In this document: positions 26,032-36,424 of the stretch, one piece after another
Layout: each line of letters opens with the position of its first letter
Position numbering within the stretch: the stretch's first letter is position 1
Source of the DNA: Paenibacillus woosongensis
GTDB taxonomy: Bacteria > Bacillota > Bacilli > Paenibacillales > Paenibacillaceae
DNA: 64,000 nt
Direction: 5' to 3'
Assembly: GCF_009725165.1 (NCBI RefSeq)
Contig: NZ_WNZW01000007.1
Span: 1-64,000, forward strand
The notes under the pieces: model-generated
The model's input: the letters and a program-made list of their open reading frames with translations, nothing else
What the model was told of the DNA's origin: nothing
Database searches by the model: none
Made by a program: the position numbers and the translations under genes

Positions 26032-26061
26032 AAGAACCTGACGCCTCCGCGCCAGGTTCTT
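26032..26061. terminator. Bidirectional terminator
   Basis: Arms AAGAACCTG and CAGGTTCTT (9 bp, 12-nt GC-rich loop) between the small acidic protein gene and convergent corA. Confidence 0.65.
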
Positions 26062-26078
26062 TCACCGTTTTGTTTTAT

Positions 26079-27056
26079 TTACAGATGTGAATCCTCTTTG
26101 TCCACCTGCAGCAGATCCCCTGTCCACCCCTTCATGTTCATCCATAAATAAAAGGCGAGGGTACTGAAAATGGTTATCGCACTAATGATTAAAAAACCGG
26201 TGATGCCCGTCTTGACCCAAGGCAAAAAGTCGAAATTCATGCCCCAAATGGCTCCAATTACCGTTGCTGGTGTAAAGATCGCCGTCATAATGGTCAGCGT
26301 CTTCATAATATCATTCCCGCGAAAAGCGGAAACGGCCTCATCGATTGAAATCAGCGTATCAATCTCCTTCTCGTAATGCTTGAAGAGCACATGCATACGC
26401 TCCGTCCGGAACACCAGCCGTTTGAAATATACGCTGTCTTCCAATTCCCCTGCCGAATATGCCTCCCGGGCTGCCGTCACGATTTCCTGAAAGGGAATAA
26501 ACAGATTAGACCAATATAGCAGCTCAAAACGGGAATTCAGTATTTGGTCCATTAAATGCTTCTTGTTATGCTTCTGCATAATCTCTTCGACCTTGCGGAG
26601 ATTTTGCTCAAACCGGTCCATGCCGATATGAATATAGTGGAGAATCGTGCGAATCAATACGAACATGCCCTCGACCGGCAGCCTGCAGGCGTGCAGCATT
26701 AACATTTTCTCCCGCATATGCATTCTTTCCCGGGTATGGGCGTCCAGATTAAGGGTAATGAAGCAATCCTTGTTCACAAAAAAATGAATATGCACGCAGT
26801 CCTTGATTTCCTGCATTTCCTCTTCCACGGAATAGACGAGCGAGCCAAACATGATCGCGTTCTTGCCATCAGGAAACCGCACCGATAAATAATTCGTGTC
26901 CACGGAAGGTATAATATCCAGCCATTCCTCTGTATCTGGTATATCCTGACGAAGCTCTTGAATGGCCGCATCGTCCCAGCCGCTAATTTCAAGGTCATGC
27001 CATTTCCATCCCTGCCCGCTTGTAATAAGGCGCTGCCCTCGCTTCTCGTGGTTCAA
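26079..27056 (-). CDS. corA: CorA family magnesium/divalent cation channel
   Basis: About 325 residues from TTG 27056 (GAGGGGG upstream; the ATG at 27074 overlaps that site). A large cytoplasmic domain with a long stalk helix is followed by two C-terminal transmembrane helices. The pore signature GMN is present in IGAIWGMNFDFLPW just after TM1. CorA pentamers conduct Mg2+, sometimes Co2+ or Zn2+. The sigB terminator lies between sigB and this gene, so it is separate. Confidence 0.92.
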   Translation of the reverse strand: MNHEKRGQRLITSGQGWKWHDLEISGWDDAAIQELRQDIPDTEEWLDIIPSVDTNYLSVRFPDGKNAIMFGSLVYSVEEEMQEIKDCVHIHFFVNKDCFITLNLDAHTRERMHMREKMLMLHACRLPVEGMFVLIRTILHYIHIGMDRFEQNLRKVEEIMQKHNKKHLMDQILNSRFELLYWSNLFIPFQEIVTAAREAYSAGELEDSVYFKRLVFRTERMHVLFKHYEKEIDTLISIDEAVSAFRGNDIMKTLTIMTAIFTPATVIGAIWGMNFDFLPWVKTGITGFLIISAITIFSTLAFYLWMNMKGWTGDLLQVDKEDSHL

Positions 27057-27076
27057 GCTTCGTCCCCCTCTCATCG

Positions 27077-27117
27077 AAAAGACACGCCGTTCCTTTCGGA
27101 AGAAAGCGTGCCTTTAT
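27077..27117 (-). terminator. Terminator of the sigB operon
   Basis: Minus-strand stem GGCACGC/GCGTGTC with an inner TTCC-GAAA-GGAA hairpin, followed by TTTTCG. It lies 21 nt after the sigB stop. Confidence 0.65.
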
Positions 27118-27137
27118 GTCCTATCCCATTCAAACCG

Positions 27138-27911
27138 CTAATATAAATTAGAGTTTGACATAATTTGCTTCAGTTTCTCAGTCGCTCTTTTTTGGATCCG
27201 GGAAACACTCATTTGCGAAACTCCCAGCTGCTGGGCGATGGCACGCTGGGATTGCCCCTCCTGGAAGGCCAGCAGCAATACCTGCTGTTCCTGCTCCTTC
27301 AGCTGGCTAAGCGCTTGCTGCAAATCCATCCGCTTCTCTACGGTGTCATAATCATTGGCTTCAGAGCTGATTAGTTCGCCTAGCGTAGCCGCGCTTTCGT
27401 CCTGGGATAAAGGAGAATCCAGCGATACATAATGGTAGCATTCCCGCCCAGCGAGTACTTCGACCGTTTCCTCCACCGAAAGATCCAAATATTCGGCGAT
27501 TTCTTTCACGTCGGGGGAACGTTCCAATTTCACTGTCAGCTCATCGATCGCTTGCTGGACAAGGGCGCCCTTCTCCTTGATACGGCGCGGTACCTGGATA
27601 TACCAGGACTTGTCCCGCAGAAAGTTCTTCATATGCCCGATCATACTTTTCATGGCATAAGGCTCAAACGGGATGCCCAATTCGATATCATACTGCTGCA
27701 GCAGCCGAATCAGCGCCATCTGTCCGACCTGATATAAATCCTCATAGAGGTCAGGGCGGTTGCGGGCGATTTTGCCTGCTGCCATCTTGACCATCGGCTC
27801 GTATTTCTGAATGAGAACCGTCGCAATCTCGTTGTCTTTCGTTTGCTGATATTTCCAGATCAGGCTGGTTGATTCATTCAAAGACTCGGGGGGAGTCATT
27901 TTATCGCTCAT
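27138..27911 (-). CDS. sigB: General stress sigma factor, SigB type
   Basis: 257 residues of the SigB/SigF/SigG group. Region 2 is visible at about 35-110 (YEDLYQVGQMALIRLLQQYDIELGIPF, AMKSMIGHMKNFLRDKSW). Region 3 contains YIQVPRRIKEKGALVQQAIDEL. Region 4 has the helix-turn-helix QSQRAIAQQLGVSQMSVSRIQKR near 220-245. The start overlaps the rsbW stop by 4 nt. It should be held inactive by RsbW and released when RsbV is dephosphorylated by the REC-PP2C protein of the same operon. Confidence 0.93.
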   Translation of the reverse strand: MSDKMTPPESLNESTSLIWKYQQTKDNEIATVLIQKYEPMVKMAAGKIARNRPDLYEDLYQVGQMALIRLLQQYDIELGIPFEPYAMKSMIGHMKNFLRDKSWYIQVPRRIKEKGALVQQAIDELTVKLERSPDVKEIAEYLDLSVEETVEVLAGRECYHYVSLDSPLSQDESAATLGELISSEANDYDTVEKRMDLQQALSQLKEQEQQVLLLAFQEGQSQRAIAQQLGVSQMSVSRIQKRATEKLKQIMSNSNLY

Positions 27912-28360
27912 ACCTTCTCCTCGCTCTTTACGAGCCGACGCGTAAGAACAACCTTGGTCCCTTGGCCGGCCGCACTTTCCACGCTTACGTCATCCATAAG
28001 CGCCTCCATGAGATAAAAGCCCAGCCCGCCAATTTGAGCTTCACTCAATTCCTTGTCGTGTAACGATGCCCGATCTGCAGCAATACCCCAAGAATCAAAG
28101 CTTTCCCCTTCGTCTTTAACCGTAATCGATAAAGCATCCTTGTGCACTTCAAAGGTAACTTCCATTATTCCTGGTTCCTGCTTGTACGCATATAATACGG
28201 AGTTATTGCAGGCCTCTGAAACTGCAACTTTCATATCCTCAATTTCTTCGTAGGAAAATCCGATCTTAGAGGCTACGCCATAAAGATTCAATCTGACGAT
28301 ATCCACATAATCCGCAGTGGCCGGCAAACTGATAACAACTCTCTGTACTTCGTCTTTCAT
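27908..28360 (-). CDS. rsbW: Anti-sigma-B factor and RsbV kinase RsbW
   Basis: 150 residues of the GHKL ATPase fold. The N box is VSEACNNSVLYAY, the G1 box is DEGESFD, and the G2 box is QIGGLGFYLMEALMDDVS. RsbW binds SigB and phosphorylates the antagonist RsbV at serine. Gene order rsbV-rsbW-sigB is conserved in Bacillales. Translationally coupled to sigB. Confidence 0.93.
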   Translation of the reverse strand: MKDEVQRVVISLPATADYVDIVRLNLYGVASKIGFSYEEIEDMKVAVSEACNNSVLYAYKQEPGIMEVTFEVHKDALSITVKDEGESFDSWGIAADRASLHDKELSEAQIGGLGFYLMEALMDDVSVESAAGQGTKVVLTRRLVKSEEKV

Positions 28361-28378
28361 TCTTACTTCGATCCTTTC

Positions 28379-28717
28379 CTATTGGGAATTCTCTTGTGCG
28401 GCAAAAAACTTAGCAATCCCTGTCATATCGAAGAGCTTTTGGATTTGATCAGGCACTTCTTCTACCAGGAACTCCGCCTTCATGCCATGTCTTGCTTTTA
28501 GGATGGACAACAGAATTCCGATACCCGTACTATCGATATATTTCAAGTCTTTCATGTTGATAATCAGATGCAGTTCCCCATCCCCGACAAGCGGCTCCAT
28601 CACCTGACGGAAATCAGGAGCAACGGACAAATCTAGCTCACCCCGTAAATACACCGTGCAAGTGCCGTTCTCCAGTTGTGACGTAGCTGAAAACTTATCA
28701 TTCTTATTTGTATTCAT
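28379..28717 (-). CDS. rsbV: Anti-anti-sigma factor RsbV
   Basis: 112-residue STAS domain protein. The phosphoacceptor is Ser63 in YIDSTGIGILL. Unphosphorylated RsbV sequesters RsbW and frees SigB. CAGGAGAG precedes the ATG. It follows the second hybrid kinase gene by 54 nt, in which an inverted repeat and a possible sigma-B promoter lie. Confidence 0.93.
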   Translation of the reverse strand: MNTNKNDKFSATSQLENGTCTVYLRGELDLSVAPDFRQVMEPLVGDGELHLIINMKDLKYIDSTGIGILLSILKARHGMKAEFLVEEVPDQIQKLFDMTGIAKFFAAQENSQ

Positions 28718-28749
28718 AGACCACTCTCTCCTGAAAAAATGTTTTCTCT

Positions 28750-28780
28750 ATTCATAACCCGAAAGGACGAGTTATGAATC
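28750..28780 (-). promoter_or_regulatory. Inverted repeat and candidate sigma-B promoter before rsbV
   Basis: Arms ATTCATAAC (28750-28758) and GTTATGAAT (28771-28779) flank 12 nt. On the minus strand GATTCA (28775-28780), 14 nt and GGGTTA (28755-28760) resemble the sigma-B consensus GTTTAA/GGGTAT. Sigma-B autoregulation in front of rsbV is known in B. subtilis. Four of six -35 bases match, so it is only a candidate. Confidence 0.4.
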
Positions 28781-30466
28781 AACCACGCTTTCCCGGTACG
28801 ACTCCTGCAGCTGCTTCATCGATCCCTGAATAGCTCCGCTGCTGTACTTGGCGATCATCTTCCGCACAGAGCTGAGCTTCACCGGCTTGCTGATGTAATC
28901 ATTCATCCCCGCCTTCAGGCACTTGCTCCTTACGCCCTCCATCACATTCGCCGTCATGGCAATGATGACGGGCGGCTGCCTGTCCGGGTACTGGGCTTCA
29001 CGAATCCGTTCTGTAGCTTCGAGACCGTCCATGACGGGCATCTGCAAATCCATGAAAATCATTGAATACCCGTCCCCTTCTAGAGCCATACGGACAGCCT
29101 CGGCCCCGTCTTCAGCTACGCTGGCTTCATAACCCAGCTTGTTCAGCATACTGACCATGAGGCGCTGATTGATCGGATGGTCATCGACAACAAGCATCCG
29201 CTCTGGCTGCAGGAGCTTGCCTTCCACCGGAGGACAGACGCAATAATTCGGCTCTTCATCCTCGTCTACACATTCGCGCACCTGGACCGAAAAGGTAAAG
29301 GCAGCCCCTTTCTCCTCCTGGGGCTCCACCCGGATTGCGCCCCCCATCAACTGTACCAGCGTCTGGCATATGGCGAGGCCGAGGCCGGTTCCCCCGTATT
29401 TTCTCGTCATGGACGAATCCAATTGCGAGAACGGCTTGAAGAGCTTGTCGACCTTGTCGGGAGCAATGCCGATACCGGTATCCTTCACCGTGAATTCCAG
29501 AATGAGCTTATCTGGATCGTCTGTGTCCCGGTTTGAAGATACGACCAAATAAATCCCGCCCTGGTCGGTGAACTTAATGGAATTGGCTATCAAATTAATT
29601 AGCACTTGACGTAATCGCCCCATATCCCCATAAAGAACCTGGGGGATGCCATCATCCATAAAGTACACGAGTTCCAAGCCCTTGCGGCTGGCATCGACCG
29701 AAAACAGGTTAAACACTTCATGGATGCCGGCTCGAAGCTCAAAGGGGCTCTCCTCCAGCTCCATTTTTCCGGATTCCATTTTCGTAAAGTCGAGTATATC
29801 ATTAATGATCGTCACTAAGGTATTCGCGCTGTTGCGAATGATCTCGGCATATTCCTTCTGTTCATCCTGCAGCTCGGTTTCCAGCAGCAAATCGATCATG
29901 CCGATGACGCCGTTCATCGGGGTACGGATCTCATGGCTCATCATTGCTAAAAATTCCGTCTTGGCCTTCGCGGCAATCTCCGCTGCCTCCTTGGCCTTCA
30001 CCAATTCATCGTTGATCCGTTCCAGTTCCTGCGTCTTCTGCTGCAGCAGCATGCTCTGTGTCTTATGGCGCTGGTTCGTGATGTACATATCCACGAAGCC
30101 GTCAATTTTCGATTTTAGAATTTGCGGAATAAACGGTTTGACCATATAATCGATCGCCCCCGCCGAATAGCCCTCGAATAAATGCTCTGCATCCTTGCTG
30201 TTCGCCGAAATAAATATAATCGGTATATCCTTCGTCTTATCACGGGCCTTGATCAGCCTGGCTGTCTCAATGCCATCCATTCCCGGCATCTGCACGTCAA
30301 GCACGATCACGGCAAAATTATCTTTGAGCAAATATTTGAGCGCCTCTTGGCCCGATGTGGCCAGTACGAGCTTGTATTGTTCGCTGCCCAGCACGGCTTC
30401 CAGGGCCATTAAATTCTCAGGACGGTCGTCTACCAACAAAATGTGAATCGGTTCTTCAACCCCCAT
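28772..30466 (-). CDS. Hybrid histidine kinase REC-HisKA-HATPase-REC
   Basis: About 564 residues from ATG 30466 (GGAGGATTTC upstream). There is no membrane segment. N-terminal receiver (about 7-125) with phospho-acceptor Asp57 in [13 protein letters not shown], a coiled coil (about 130-170), HisKA with His178 in [12 protein letters not shown], HATPase with [17 protein letters not shown] and GGTGLGLAI, then a C-terminal receiver with Asp473 in [13 protein letters not shown]. It could collect phosphate from the 1222-residue kinase or sense an internal signal. It sits between cheR and rsbV, an unusual place in a sigB operon. Confidence 0.9.
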   Translation of the reverse strand: MGVEEPIHILLVDDRPENLMALEAVLGSEQYKLVLATSGQEALKYLLKDNFAVIVLDVQMPGMDGIETARLIKARDKTKDIPIIFISANSKDAEHLFEGYSAGAIDYMVKPFIPQILKSKIDGFVDMYITNQRHKTQSMLLQQKTQELERINDELVKAKEAAEIAAKAKTEFLAMMSHEIRTPMNGVIGMIDLLLETELQDEQKEYAEIIRNSANTLVTIINDILDFTKMESGKMELEESPFELRAGIHEVFNLFSVDASRKGLELVYFMDDGIPQVLYGDMGRLRQVLINLIANSIKFTDQGGIYLVVSSNRDTDDPDKLILEFTVKDTGIGIAPDKVDKLFKPFSQLDSSMTRKYGGTGLGLAICQTLVQLMGGAIRVEPQEEKGAAFTFSVQVRECVDEDEEPNYCVCPPVEGKLLQPERMLVVDDHPINQRLMVSMLNKLGYEASVAEDGAEAVRMALEGDGYSMIFMDLQMPVMDGLEATERIREAQYPDRQPPVIIAMTANVMEGVRSKCLKAGMNDYISKPVKLSSVRKMIAKYSSGAIQGSMKQLQESYRESVVDS

Positions 30467-30495
30467 GAAATCCTCCTGCCAATTGTGTCGAAAGA

Positions 30496-31368
30496 TCACT
30501 TGACCTTTCGATATATTTTCTCTTCACGATCCAACGCTTCGTAGCAGTCCGTGAAGTCCGTAAAATGAATCGATTCCTTAGCACCCAGCACCAGTACGCC
30601 AAAGTGGCTTAAGCTTTCGTGAAATAGGGAATGAACGCGGTTTCGCAGCGTTTCGTCAAAATAGATCATCACGTTACGACAAAATATAACATTAAACTCA
30701 TTGAAGGAGCGGTCTGTCGCGAGGTTATGTTCAGCAAAAATAATGTTTTTGCGCAGAAACGGCTGAAAAATAACCGAGTTATATTTCGCCGTATAGTATT
30801 CGGAGAACGAGCGCGTCCCGCCCGCCTCCAAATAATTTTTCGTATATTGCTTCATTTTCTGGATCCCGACGATCCCCTCTTTGGCCATTTGCAGCGATCT
30901 GTCGTTCATATCGGTAGCATAAATGCGGGCTTTATCGTAGAGACCTTCCTCATGAAGCAATATGGCCATGGAGTACACTTCTTCTCCCGTAGAGCAGCCC
31001 GCATGCCAAATGCGAATATAAGGATAAGTTCGCAGCAGGGGGATAACCTTCTCCCTGAATACCCGAAACAGATTCGGGTCGCGAAACATTTCCGTCACCG
31101 GAATCGACAGGTTGTTCACAAAACGCTCAAAACACTCCCGGTCATGGAAAATTTTCTCCTGCAGTCCGGAAATCGTCTGCAGCTGCTCGGAATGCACATG
31201 ATGCCAAATCCTTCTGCGCAGAGAGGGAGCGGCATAATTTCGAAAATCATAACCGTACAGACGATGGACTCCCTCCAGCAGCAGCTCAATCTCGATATTC
31301 TCACGCTCGCTTTGGTTAGGGTCATAAGGAATATCATCTTCAAAGTCTATAAAATCACTGGATGACAT
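30496..31368 (-). CDS. CheR-type protein glutamate methyltransferase (RsbM-like)
   Basis: 290 residues. An N-terminal helical domain (about 20-95, with [18 protein letters not shown]) is followed by a SAM-binding domain with [18 protein letters not shown] (motif I), [15 protein letters not shown] and [14 protein letters not shown], all standard for CheR. No chemotaxis gene or CheB lies nearby. In B. cereus, RsbM, a CheR-like enzyme beside sigB, methylates the kinase RsbK. By analogy the target here is probably the adjacent 1222-residue kinase, whose linker is rich in Glu and Gln. Confidence 0.9.
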   Translation of the reverse strand: MSSSDFIDFEDDIPYDPNQSERENIEIELLLEGVHRLYGYDFRNYAAPSLRRRIWHHVHSEQLQTISGLQEKIFHDRECFERFVNNLSIPVTEMFRDPNLFRVFREKVIPLLRTYPYIRIWHAGCSTGEEVYSMAILLHEEGLYDKARIYATDMNDRSLQMAKEGIVGIQKMKQYTKNYLEAGGTRSFSEYYTAKYNSVIFQPFLRKNIIFAEHNLATDRSFNEFNVIFCRNVMIYFDETLRNRVHSLFHESLSHFGVLVLGAKESIHFTDFTDCYEALDREEKIYRKVK

Positions 31369-31448
31369 GAATTCAACTCCACTTTCTCAATAAAATACAG
31401 CTTGCTGCCTGAACAGCCTTCTAAAATATTATTACCCCGTTATTCTGC

Positions 31449-34400
31449 TTACGAATACAACCATACACGCATCAATGAGAGTAATTGATCCGTTTGGATC
31501 GGCTTCTTCACATAATCCGAGGCCCCTGCTTCGATACATTTCGAGCGATCCTCCTTCATCGCCTTGGCAGTCAAAGCAATGATTGGAAGCTTCGCGAACT
31601 CCGGCTTCTCCCGAATGCGGCGCATCGCTTCATAGCCGTCCATTTCAGGCATCATCATATCCATCAGAATAAGATCGAAATCGCTTTGCTCCTCCAATAT
31701 ATCGAGCGCCTCCCGGCCATTCTCGGCATAAACCACGTTCATCCGATAGCCTTCAAGCACGCTGGATAACGCAAATACGTTCCGGACGTCATCGTCTACG
31801 AGCAGAATCTTCTTACCTTCGAACAGCTCCTCCTTGTTGTGCAGCTTCTGAAGTATTTTCCGTTTGTCCTCCGGCAGGTTCGCTTCTACGCGATGCAGGA
31901 ACAGTGTCGTCTCGTCGAGCAGCCGCTCCGGCGATTTAACGTCCTTGATAATGATCGACTCGGCGTACTTGCGAAGTCTCGTCTCTTCCTTCTTATCCAA
32001 ATCCTTGCCGGTATAAATAATGATCGGCAGATCGTTCAAATTCTCGTCATCACGGATTTGATCGAGCAATTCAAAGCCGGTCATGTCCGTCAGCATCAGA
32101 TCAAGCACCATGCAATCGTAATGCTTCGTCCGCAGTTCTTCGAGAGCGTCGGCTCCCGTTGCCACAGCTGTGATAGCCACGTCGTCATGGCCGATCAATT
32201 CGATAATCGATTTCTGCTGAATTTCATCATCCTCCACGATCAGCAGATGCTTCAGGCTTTTCTCCGTATAGGACTCAATATAAGTGAAGGCTCGTTCGAG
32301 ATGCTCTCTTGAGGATGGTTTGCGCAAGTAGGCGATCGCTCCCATCATTAAACCCTGCTTCACGTCATCGACGACGGAAATGACATGTACCGGAATATGC
32401 CTTGTCTTGGCATCGCTCTTTAGCTCGTTCAGAATCGACCAGCCATCCATGACAGGCAGCTGAATATCCAAAATGATCGCATCCGGCAAATATTTATGAA
32501 CGAGACGCAGTCCCTCGTCGCCTTGAACGGCAACGAGTCCTTTGAAGCCGTGATTCCGAGACATTTCCAGCAGAATTTTAGCAAATACGACGTCATCCTC
32601 GATAATAAGCAGAACTTTGTCCTCGCTTGCGATCAGTTCCCGGTCATCCTCAATCGGATGGGGCGCAGCTGCCTGCTCTTCTGCCGGCGCAGGTAGCGCG
32701 AAGGCCTCCTGACTCAGCCTCGAAGATCCAATGACGGCAGCTGCAGCCGCCTCTTTCGATGCCCCAAACAGCTTGGATCCCGGTTCCTTGGGCAAATACA
32801 GTGTGAAGCTGCTGCCTTCCCCTTCCTTGGTAACAAGGCCGATTCCGCCGCCAAGCAGCGCGGACAATCCCCGGCTAATCGAGAGACCGAGGCCGGTTCC
32901 GCCGTATTTGCGGCTCGTCGTCCCGTCCACCTGCTGGAAGGCCTCAAAGATCAAGTCTGTCTTATCCTCCGGCACACCGATTCCGGTATCCCTGACCGTC
33001 AACGCCAAGTACTCGCGGTTGTCCTCAAGGTAGCTAGGCAATTGTTCCGGGGAGGCCATATTAACCAGAAATGCAACCTCGCCCTCATTTGTAAATTTAA
33101 ATGCATTCGAGAGCAGGTTTCGCAAAATCTGTTTTACGCGGTGGCCGTCGGTCATAATTCGTTCCGGCACTTCGGGGCTTACTTCCAGCCGCAGCTGGAT
33201 GCCTTTGCTTTCCGCAACGGGACGGAAATTATGCTCGACGAACCGCTCAAGCTCCTCCATGCTGACCGACTCCTGATTTACTTCCATTTTGCCGGCATCC
33301 ACCTTCGATAGATCGAGGATCTCATCGATCATCTTCAGCAGATCCGTTCCAGACATATGAATCGTCTGGGCATATTCAACCTGCTTTGGCGTCAAATTAT
33401 TGTCTTTATTCTCCGACAGCAGCTGTGACAAAATAAGCAGGCTGTTCAGGGGAGTACGCAGCTCATGCGACATATTCGCCAGAAACTCCGACTTGTATTT
33501 GCTCGTAACAGCAAGCTGGGAGGCATGGCGCTCCAGTTCTTCCTTCGTTTTCTCGATTTCCTCGTTCTTCTCCTTAACTTCCTGAACCTGCTCCTCGAGG
33601 GCGCGGGTCTTGGCGATCAGCTCCGTATTGTAGTGCTCCAGCTCCTCCTGTTGCCGCTGCAGCAGTTCCTCAGAGCGCTTCAATGCCGCTGTCTGCTTCT
33701 CCATGCTTTCATTGGAGCGGCGAAGCTCCTCCTGCTGCGTCTGCAGTTCTTCCGACTGCACCTGCAATTCCTCAGTCAGAGCCTGCGATTCGCGCAGCAG
33801 CTCTTCGACACGCAGCCTGCGGTTGACGTTATTTAATACGACGCCCAAATTCACCGTCAGTTCCCCAAGCAATTGCTCCTCAAGTGACGTAAATTGATCC
33901 AGGCAGGCCAACTCGACGACGCCCAGCAGCTCGTCTTCAAACATGATTGGATAAATAAGCACATGGGCAGGCTTCGCTTCACCCAATGCCGAGCGGACGG
34001 ACAAGTAATTGGCCGGCGTTTCGCTAAGGGATATCGGCTTCTGATCAAGGGCAACCTGGCCGATGAGGCCCTCGCCGACCTTAAACATGGCCGGTGAGTT
34101 CAATTCTCCTTCCTTGGCATAACTTCCCGCCAGATACAGCTCGTCCGGGTTTTCGCTCTCCTTCCGGATATAAATGGCGCCGACTGTTCCGCCAAGAACC
34201 GGGGTAAACTCATTGATGAACATCTGCGATATCTGTTCCAGCGAATTGATGCCATGCAGCAGCTCGGTTATTCGCGCCAGGTTCGAGTTAATCCAGTTCA
34301 AATCTTTCTGCTGCTGCACGAACCTCCTCTCAAGCTCCTGCTTCTCCCGCAGATCCTCGCTCAGCTCCTGGAAGACACGAGCTACGCTGCCTATCTCGTC

Positions 34401-35117
34401 TCTAGATTCGAACGATATGTTTCGGATCTCTTCGAACTGCTCCTTGCCGAAATGCTTGATCATGGCATTAACGACGTTCAGCCCCTTGGTAATACTTGGC
34501 AGCACCCACAGCACGATACCAAGCCCCAAGAGCAGGCCGAACGCCATCGTAGCGACCGTAATCTGGATCGAGCTCTCATACGCATCATTTGCCTCCTTGA
34601 TTTCGGCCTCAATCTGAATATCAAGGTAATCCTTTAGATCATTCAGCGTATCCAGCAAACGATCCTGGATATCCTGTCCGGAGGAAATCCGGTATTCGTT
34701 GGCACGATCGTACTGCTCATTGCTCAGAAGCGCTATAATGCGCGCTTGGTAGTTTGTAAAGTCCAGGCTTGCTTCTTCAATCTTCTTGATGAGCTGACGC
34801 TCGTCCCCGCTCGTCATGCTATTACGGAGCAGCTGCATATTCTGCTGCGCCGACTCTGCTCTTTTCTCGAGCTTGCCGCTCTCTTGCACGAAATAATCCT
34901 GGTTTTTCACCTGAACCATATTCGTTAGGATCCGGGCCATATCGTTCACATCGCCGCGCATTCCCGTAGAAGCCTTCACTTTCATATAACCGTCCTGATA
35001 TACGTGGTCCAGCTGAGTATTCATAAAATGCAGCCGTTCGTAGCTGGCGAAAGTCAATACCAGCATGATGATCAGAAGTGAGCTGAAGCCGATAATTAAC
35101 TTGCTCCTGATTTTCAT
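31449..35117 (-). CDS. Membrane hybrid histidine kinase with GAF and three receivers (RsbK-like)
   Basis: 1222 residues. TM1 (about 7-25), a helical extracytoplasmic sensor (26-185, four-helix-bundle type), TM2 (about 186-208), HAMP (about 209-262), GAF (about 285-430), a long coiled coil (435-540), HisKA with His551 in [14 protein letters not shown], HATPase (about 655-780) with DTGIGV and GGTGLGLSI. Three receivers follow, with Asp884 ([11 protein letters not shown]), Asp1006 ([11 protein letters not shown]) and Asp1153 ([11 protein letters not shown]). It overlaps the phosphatase gene by 4 nt (ATGA). It probably phosphorylates that receiver-phosphatase. The sensed signal is unknown. Confidence 0.92.
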   Translation of the reverse strand: MKIRSKLIIGFSSLLIIMLVLTFASYERLHFMNTQLDHVYQDGYMKVKASTGMRGDVNDMARILTNMVQVKNQDYFVQESGKLEKRAESAQQNMQLLRNSMTSGDERQLIKKIEEASLDFTNYQARIIALLSNEQYDRANEYRISSGQDIQDRLLDTLNDLKDYLDIQIEAEIKEANDAYESSIQITVATMAFGLLLGLGIVLWVLPSITKGLNVVNAMIKHFGKEQFEEIRNISFESRDEIGSVARVFQELSEDLREKQELERRFVQQQKDLNWINSNLARITELLHGINSLEQISQMFINEFTPVLGGTVGAIYIRKESENPDELYLAGSYAKEGELNSPAMFKVGEGLIGQVALDQKPISLSETPANYLSVRSALGEAKPAHVLIYPIMFEDELLGVVELACLDQFTSLEEQLLGELTVNLGVVLNNVNRRLRVEELLRESQALTEELQVQSEELQTQQEELRRSNESMEKQTAALKRSEELLQRQQEELEHYNTELIAKTRALEEQVQEVKEKNEEIEKTKEELERHASQLAVTSKYKSEFLANMSHELRTPLNSLLILSQLLSENKDNNLTPKQVEYAQTIHMSGTDLLKMIDEILDLSKVDAGKMEVNQESVSMEELERFVEHNFRPVAESKGIQLRLEVSPEVPERIMTDGHRVKQILRNLLSNAFKFTNEGEVAFLVNMASPEQLPSYLEDNREYLALTVRDTGIGVPEDKTDLIFEAFQQVDGTTSRKYGGTGLGLSISRGLSALLGGGIGLVTKEGEGSSFTLYLPKEPGSKLFGASKEAAAAAVIGSSRLSQEAFALPAPAEEQAAAPHPIEDDRELIASEDKVLLIIEDDVVFAKILLEMSRNHGFKGLVAVQGDEGLRLVHKYLPDAIILDIQLPVMDGWSILNELKSDAKTRHIPVHVISVVDDVKQGLMMGAIAYLRKPSSREHLERAFTYIESYTEKSLKHLLIVEDDEIQQKSIIELIGHDDVAITAVATGADALEELRTKHYDCMVLDLMLTDMTGFELLDQIRDDENLNDLPIIIYTGKDLDKKEETRLRKYAESIIIKDVKSPERLLDETTLFLHRVEANLPEDKRKILQKLHNKEELFEGKKILLVDDDVRNVFALSSVLEGYRMNVVYAENGREALDILEEQSDFDLILMDMMMPEMDGYEAMRRIREKPEFAKLPIIALTAKAMKEDRSKCIEAGASDYVKKPIQTDQLLSLMRVWLYS

Positions 35118-36283
35118 TCGCTAACCTCTCCTTCTTTAAGCGTGATCCAGACCAGGCACTTATCATCTTCCCTCTCCTGCTGGTGTCCTTCGTCAAAAAA
35201 TAACCGCTGCATCAAATCCTTGTTCAGCCTGCGGTTCCCGTCCAAGGTTCGTTCCAGGTATCCGATCTGCTCTTCCTGCGTCCCTTCCACCACTTCCATT
35301 AAACCATCGGTATACAGGACGAGATGGCCTTCTCCTTCATACGCAATCGTATGAGTCTCGGTCTCCATCTTGTCAAACAATCCCACAGGCGGACATACCG
35401 TTTCCAGCCTGACCACCTCTCTCCCCTTCTGGAAGAACAGCGCTGGAGGATGCCCGGCGTTGACGTAATCAATCTTCTTATGCTTCGTATCGACGACAAG
35501 GTAAATGGCCGTAAAGTAATATTGCACAAGCTGATTTTCGATATGAAGCTGATTAAAGCGCCGATTCAGCTCCTGCACGACCTTCTCGGGTTCAACGTAA
35601 GTGCTGACCGTATCTTTGAGCACCGAAGCGATGAACATGCAGAACAAAGATGAAGATATTCCATGCCCCATCATATCCAGAAGTATTACACCGTACCGCC
35701 CTTCACCGAGCGGATACCAGGAATACAAATCCCCGGCCAGCTCAAAGGACGGCTTGTACATGGCATCAATTGCGAACTGCGGATCGTCGATAGCGGAGCT
35801 TAGAACGGCATGCTGCACCAGCGCGGCTAGCTTCAATTCCTCCTGAATTCGCTGGTCTCTTTCCTTATGCCAGTCCTTCTCCTGCTTTAGCCTAAGCGCC
35901 AGGCGGATTCTCGCCATGAGCTCTACTTTATTGATCGGCTTCGTCACATAGTCGACCGCCCCGGCGTCAAGAGCTTCAGCCAGTTTCTTGGAGTCGCCGA
36001 CTGCGGTAACCATAATGATGGGGATATCCTTTAGCCTCTCATATGTCTGAATAATGCGGCAGGCCGTAATACCATCCATTTCCGGCATCATCATATCCAG
36101 CAATATCAAATCAATATCTGAAAACCCAGGCATCAGCTCGCCTCCTGGTTCTTCGATTCCCAGCCGTTGGAACATTTCCGCTGCGGAAGAAGCCGCTACC
36201 GTATTTCTGTAATTTTCTTTTTTCAATATCTCTCGAATAATAATTATGTTAGTCGGATTGTCATCCACGATTAATATTTTCAC
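35114..36283 (-). CDS. Response regulator with PP2C phosphatase domain (RsbY/RsbU-like)
   Basis: 389 residues from GTG 36283 (GAGGAG at 7-nt spacing). N-terminal receiver with Asp63 in [13 protein letters not shown] and Lys in VTKPINK; a short coiled linker; then a PP2C/SpoIIE phosphatase (about 165-385) with metal residues in ELAGDLYSW, LLDMMGHGISSS, YVNAGHPPALF, LYTDGLMEV and EREDDKCL. It should dephosphorylate RsbV-P and so activate SigB when its receiver is phosphorylated. The same architecture is RsbY of B. cereus. First gene of the operon. Confidence 0.92.
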   Translation of the reverse strand: MKILIVDDNPTNIIIIREILKKENYRNTVAASSAAEMFQRLGIEEPGGELMPGFSDIDLILLDMMMPEMDGITACRIIQTYERLKDIPIIMVTAVGDSKKLAEALDAGAVDYVTKPINKVELMARIRLALRLKQEKDWHKERDQRIQEELKLAALVQHAVLSSAIDDPQFAIDAMYKPSFELAGDLYSWYPLGEGRYGVILLDMMGHGISSSLFCMFIASVLKDTVSTYVEPEKVVQELNRRFNQLHIENQLVQYYFTAIYLVVDTKHKKIDYVNAGHPPALFFQKGREVVRLETVCPPVGLFDKMETETHTIAYEGEGHLVLYTDGLMEVVEGTQEEQIGYLERTLDGNRRLNKDLMQRLFFDEGHQQEREDDKCLVWITLKEGEVSE

Positions 36284-36338
36284 TTGAATTCTCCTCACAA
36301 CAAAAAATAGGCCCTAAACTCCTCGTTTTGCGTAAAAA

Positions 36339-36389
36339 AACATAGATAAGGAATGGGGGAGAGCGGTTCCCCATTCCTTATCCATGTTT
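36339..36389 (-). terminator. Terminator between the GSP17M-like gene and the sigB module
   Basis: A stem of about 21 bp (AAACATGGATAAGGAATGGGG with CCCCATTCCTTATCTATGTTT, one mismatch) is followed on the minus strand by TTTT. Only about 55 nt separate it from the phosphatase start, and no clear promoter is visible there. Confidence 0.8.
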
Positions 36390-36424
36390 TGATCCTATAG
36401 CTTCAGGGCGAGAGTTCCTCTTCA

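Noticed and set aside
30631-31365. 244-codon open frame opposite the CheR gene
   Set aside because: The CheR frame on the other strand has all family motifs, while this one has none and no ribosome site.
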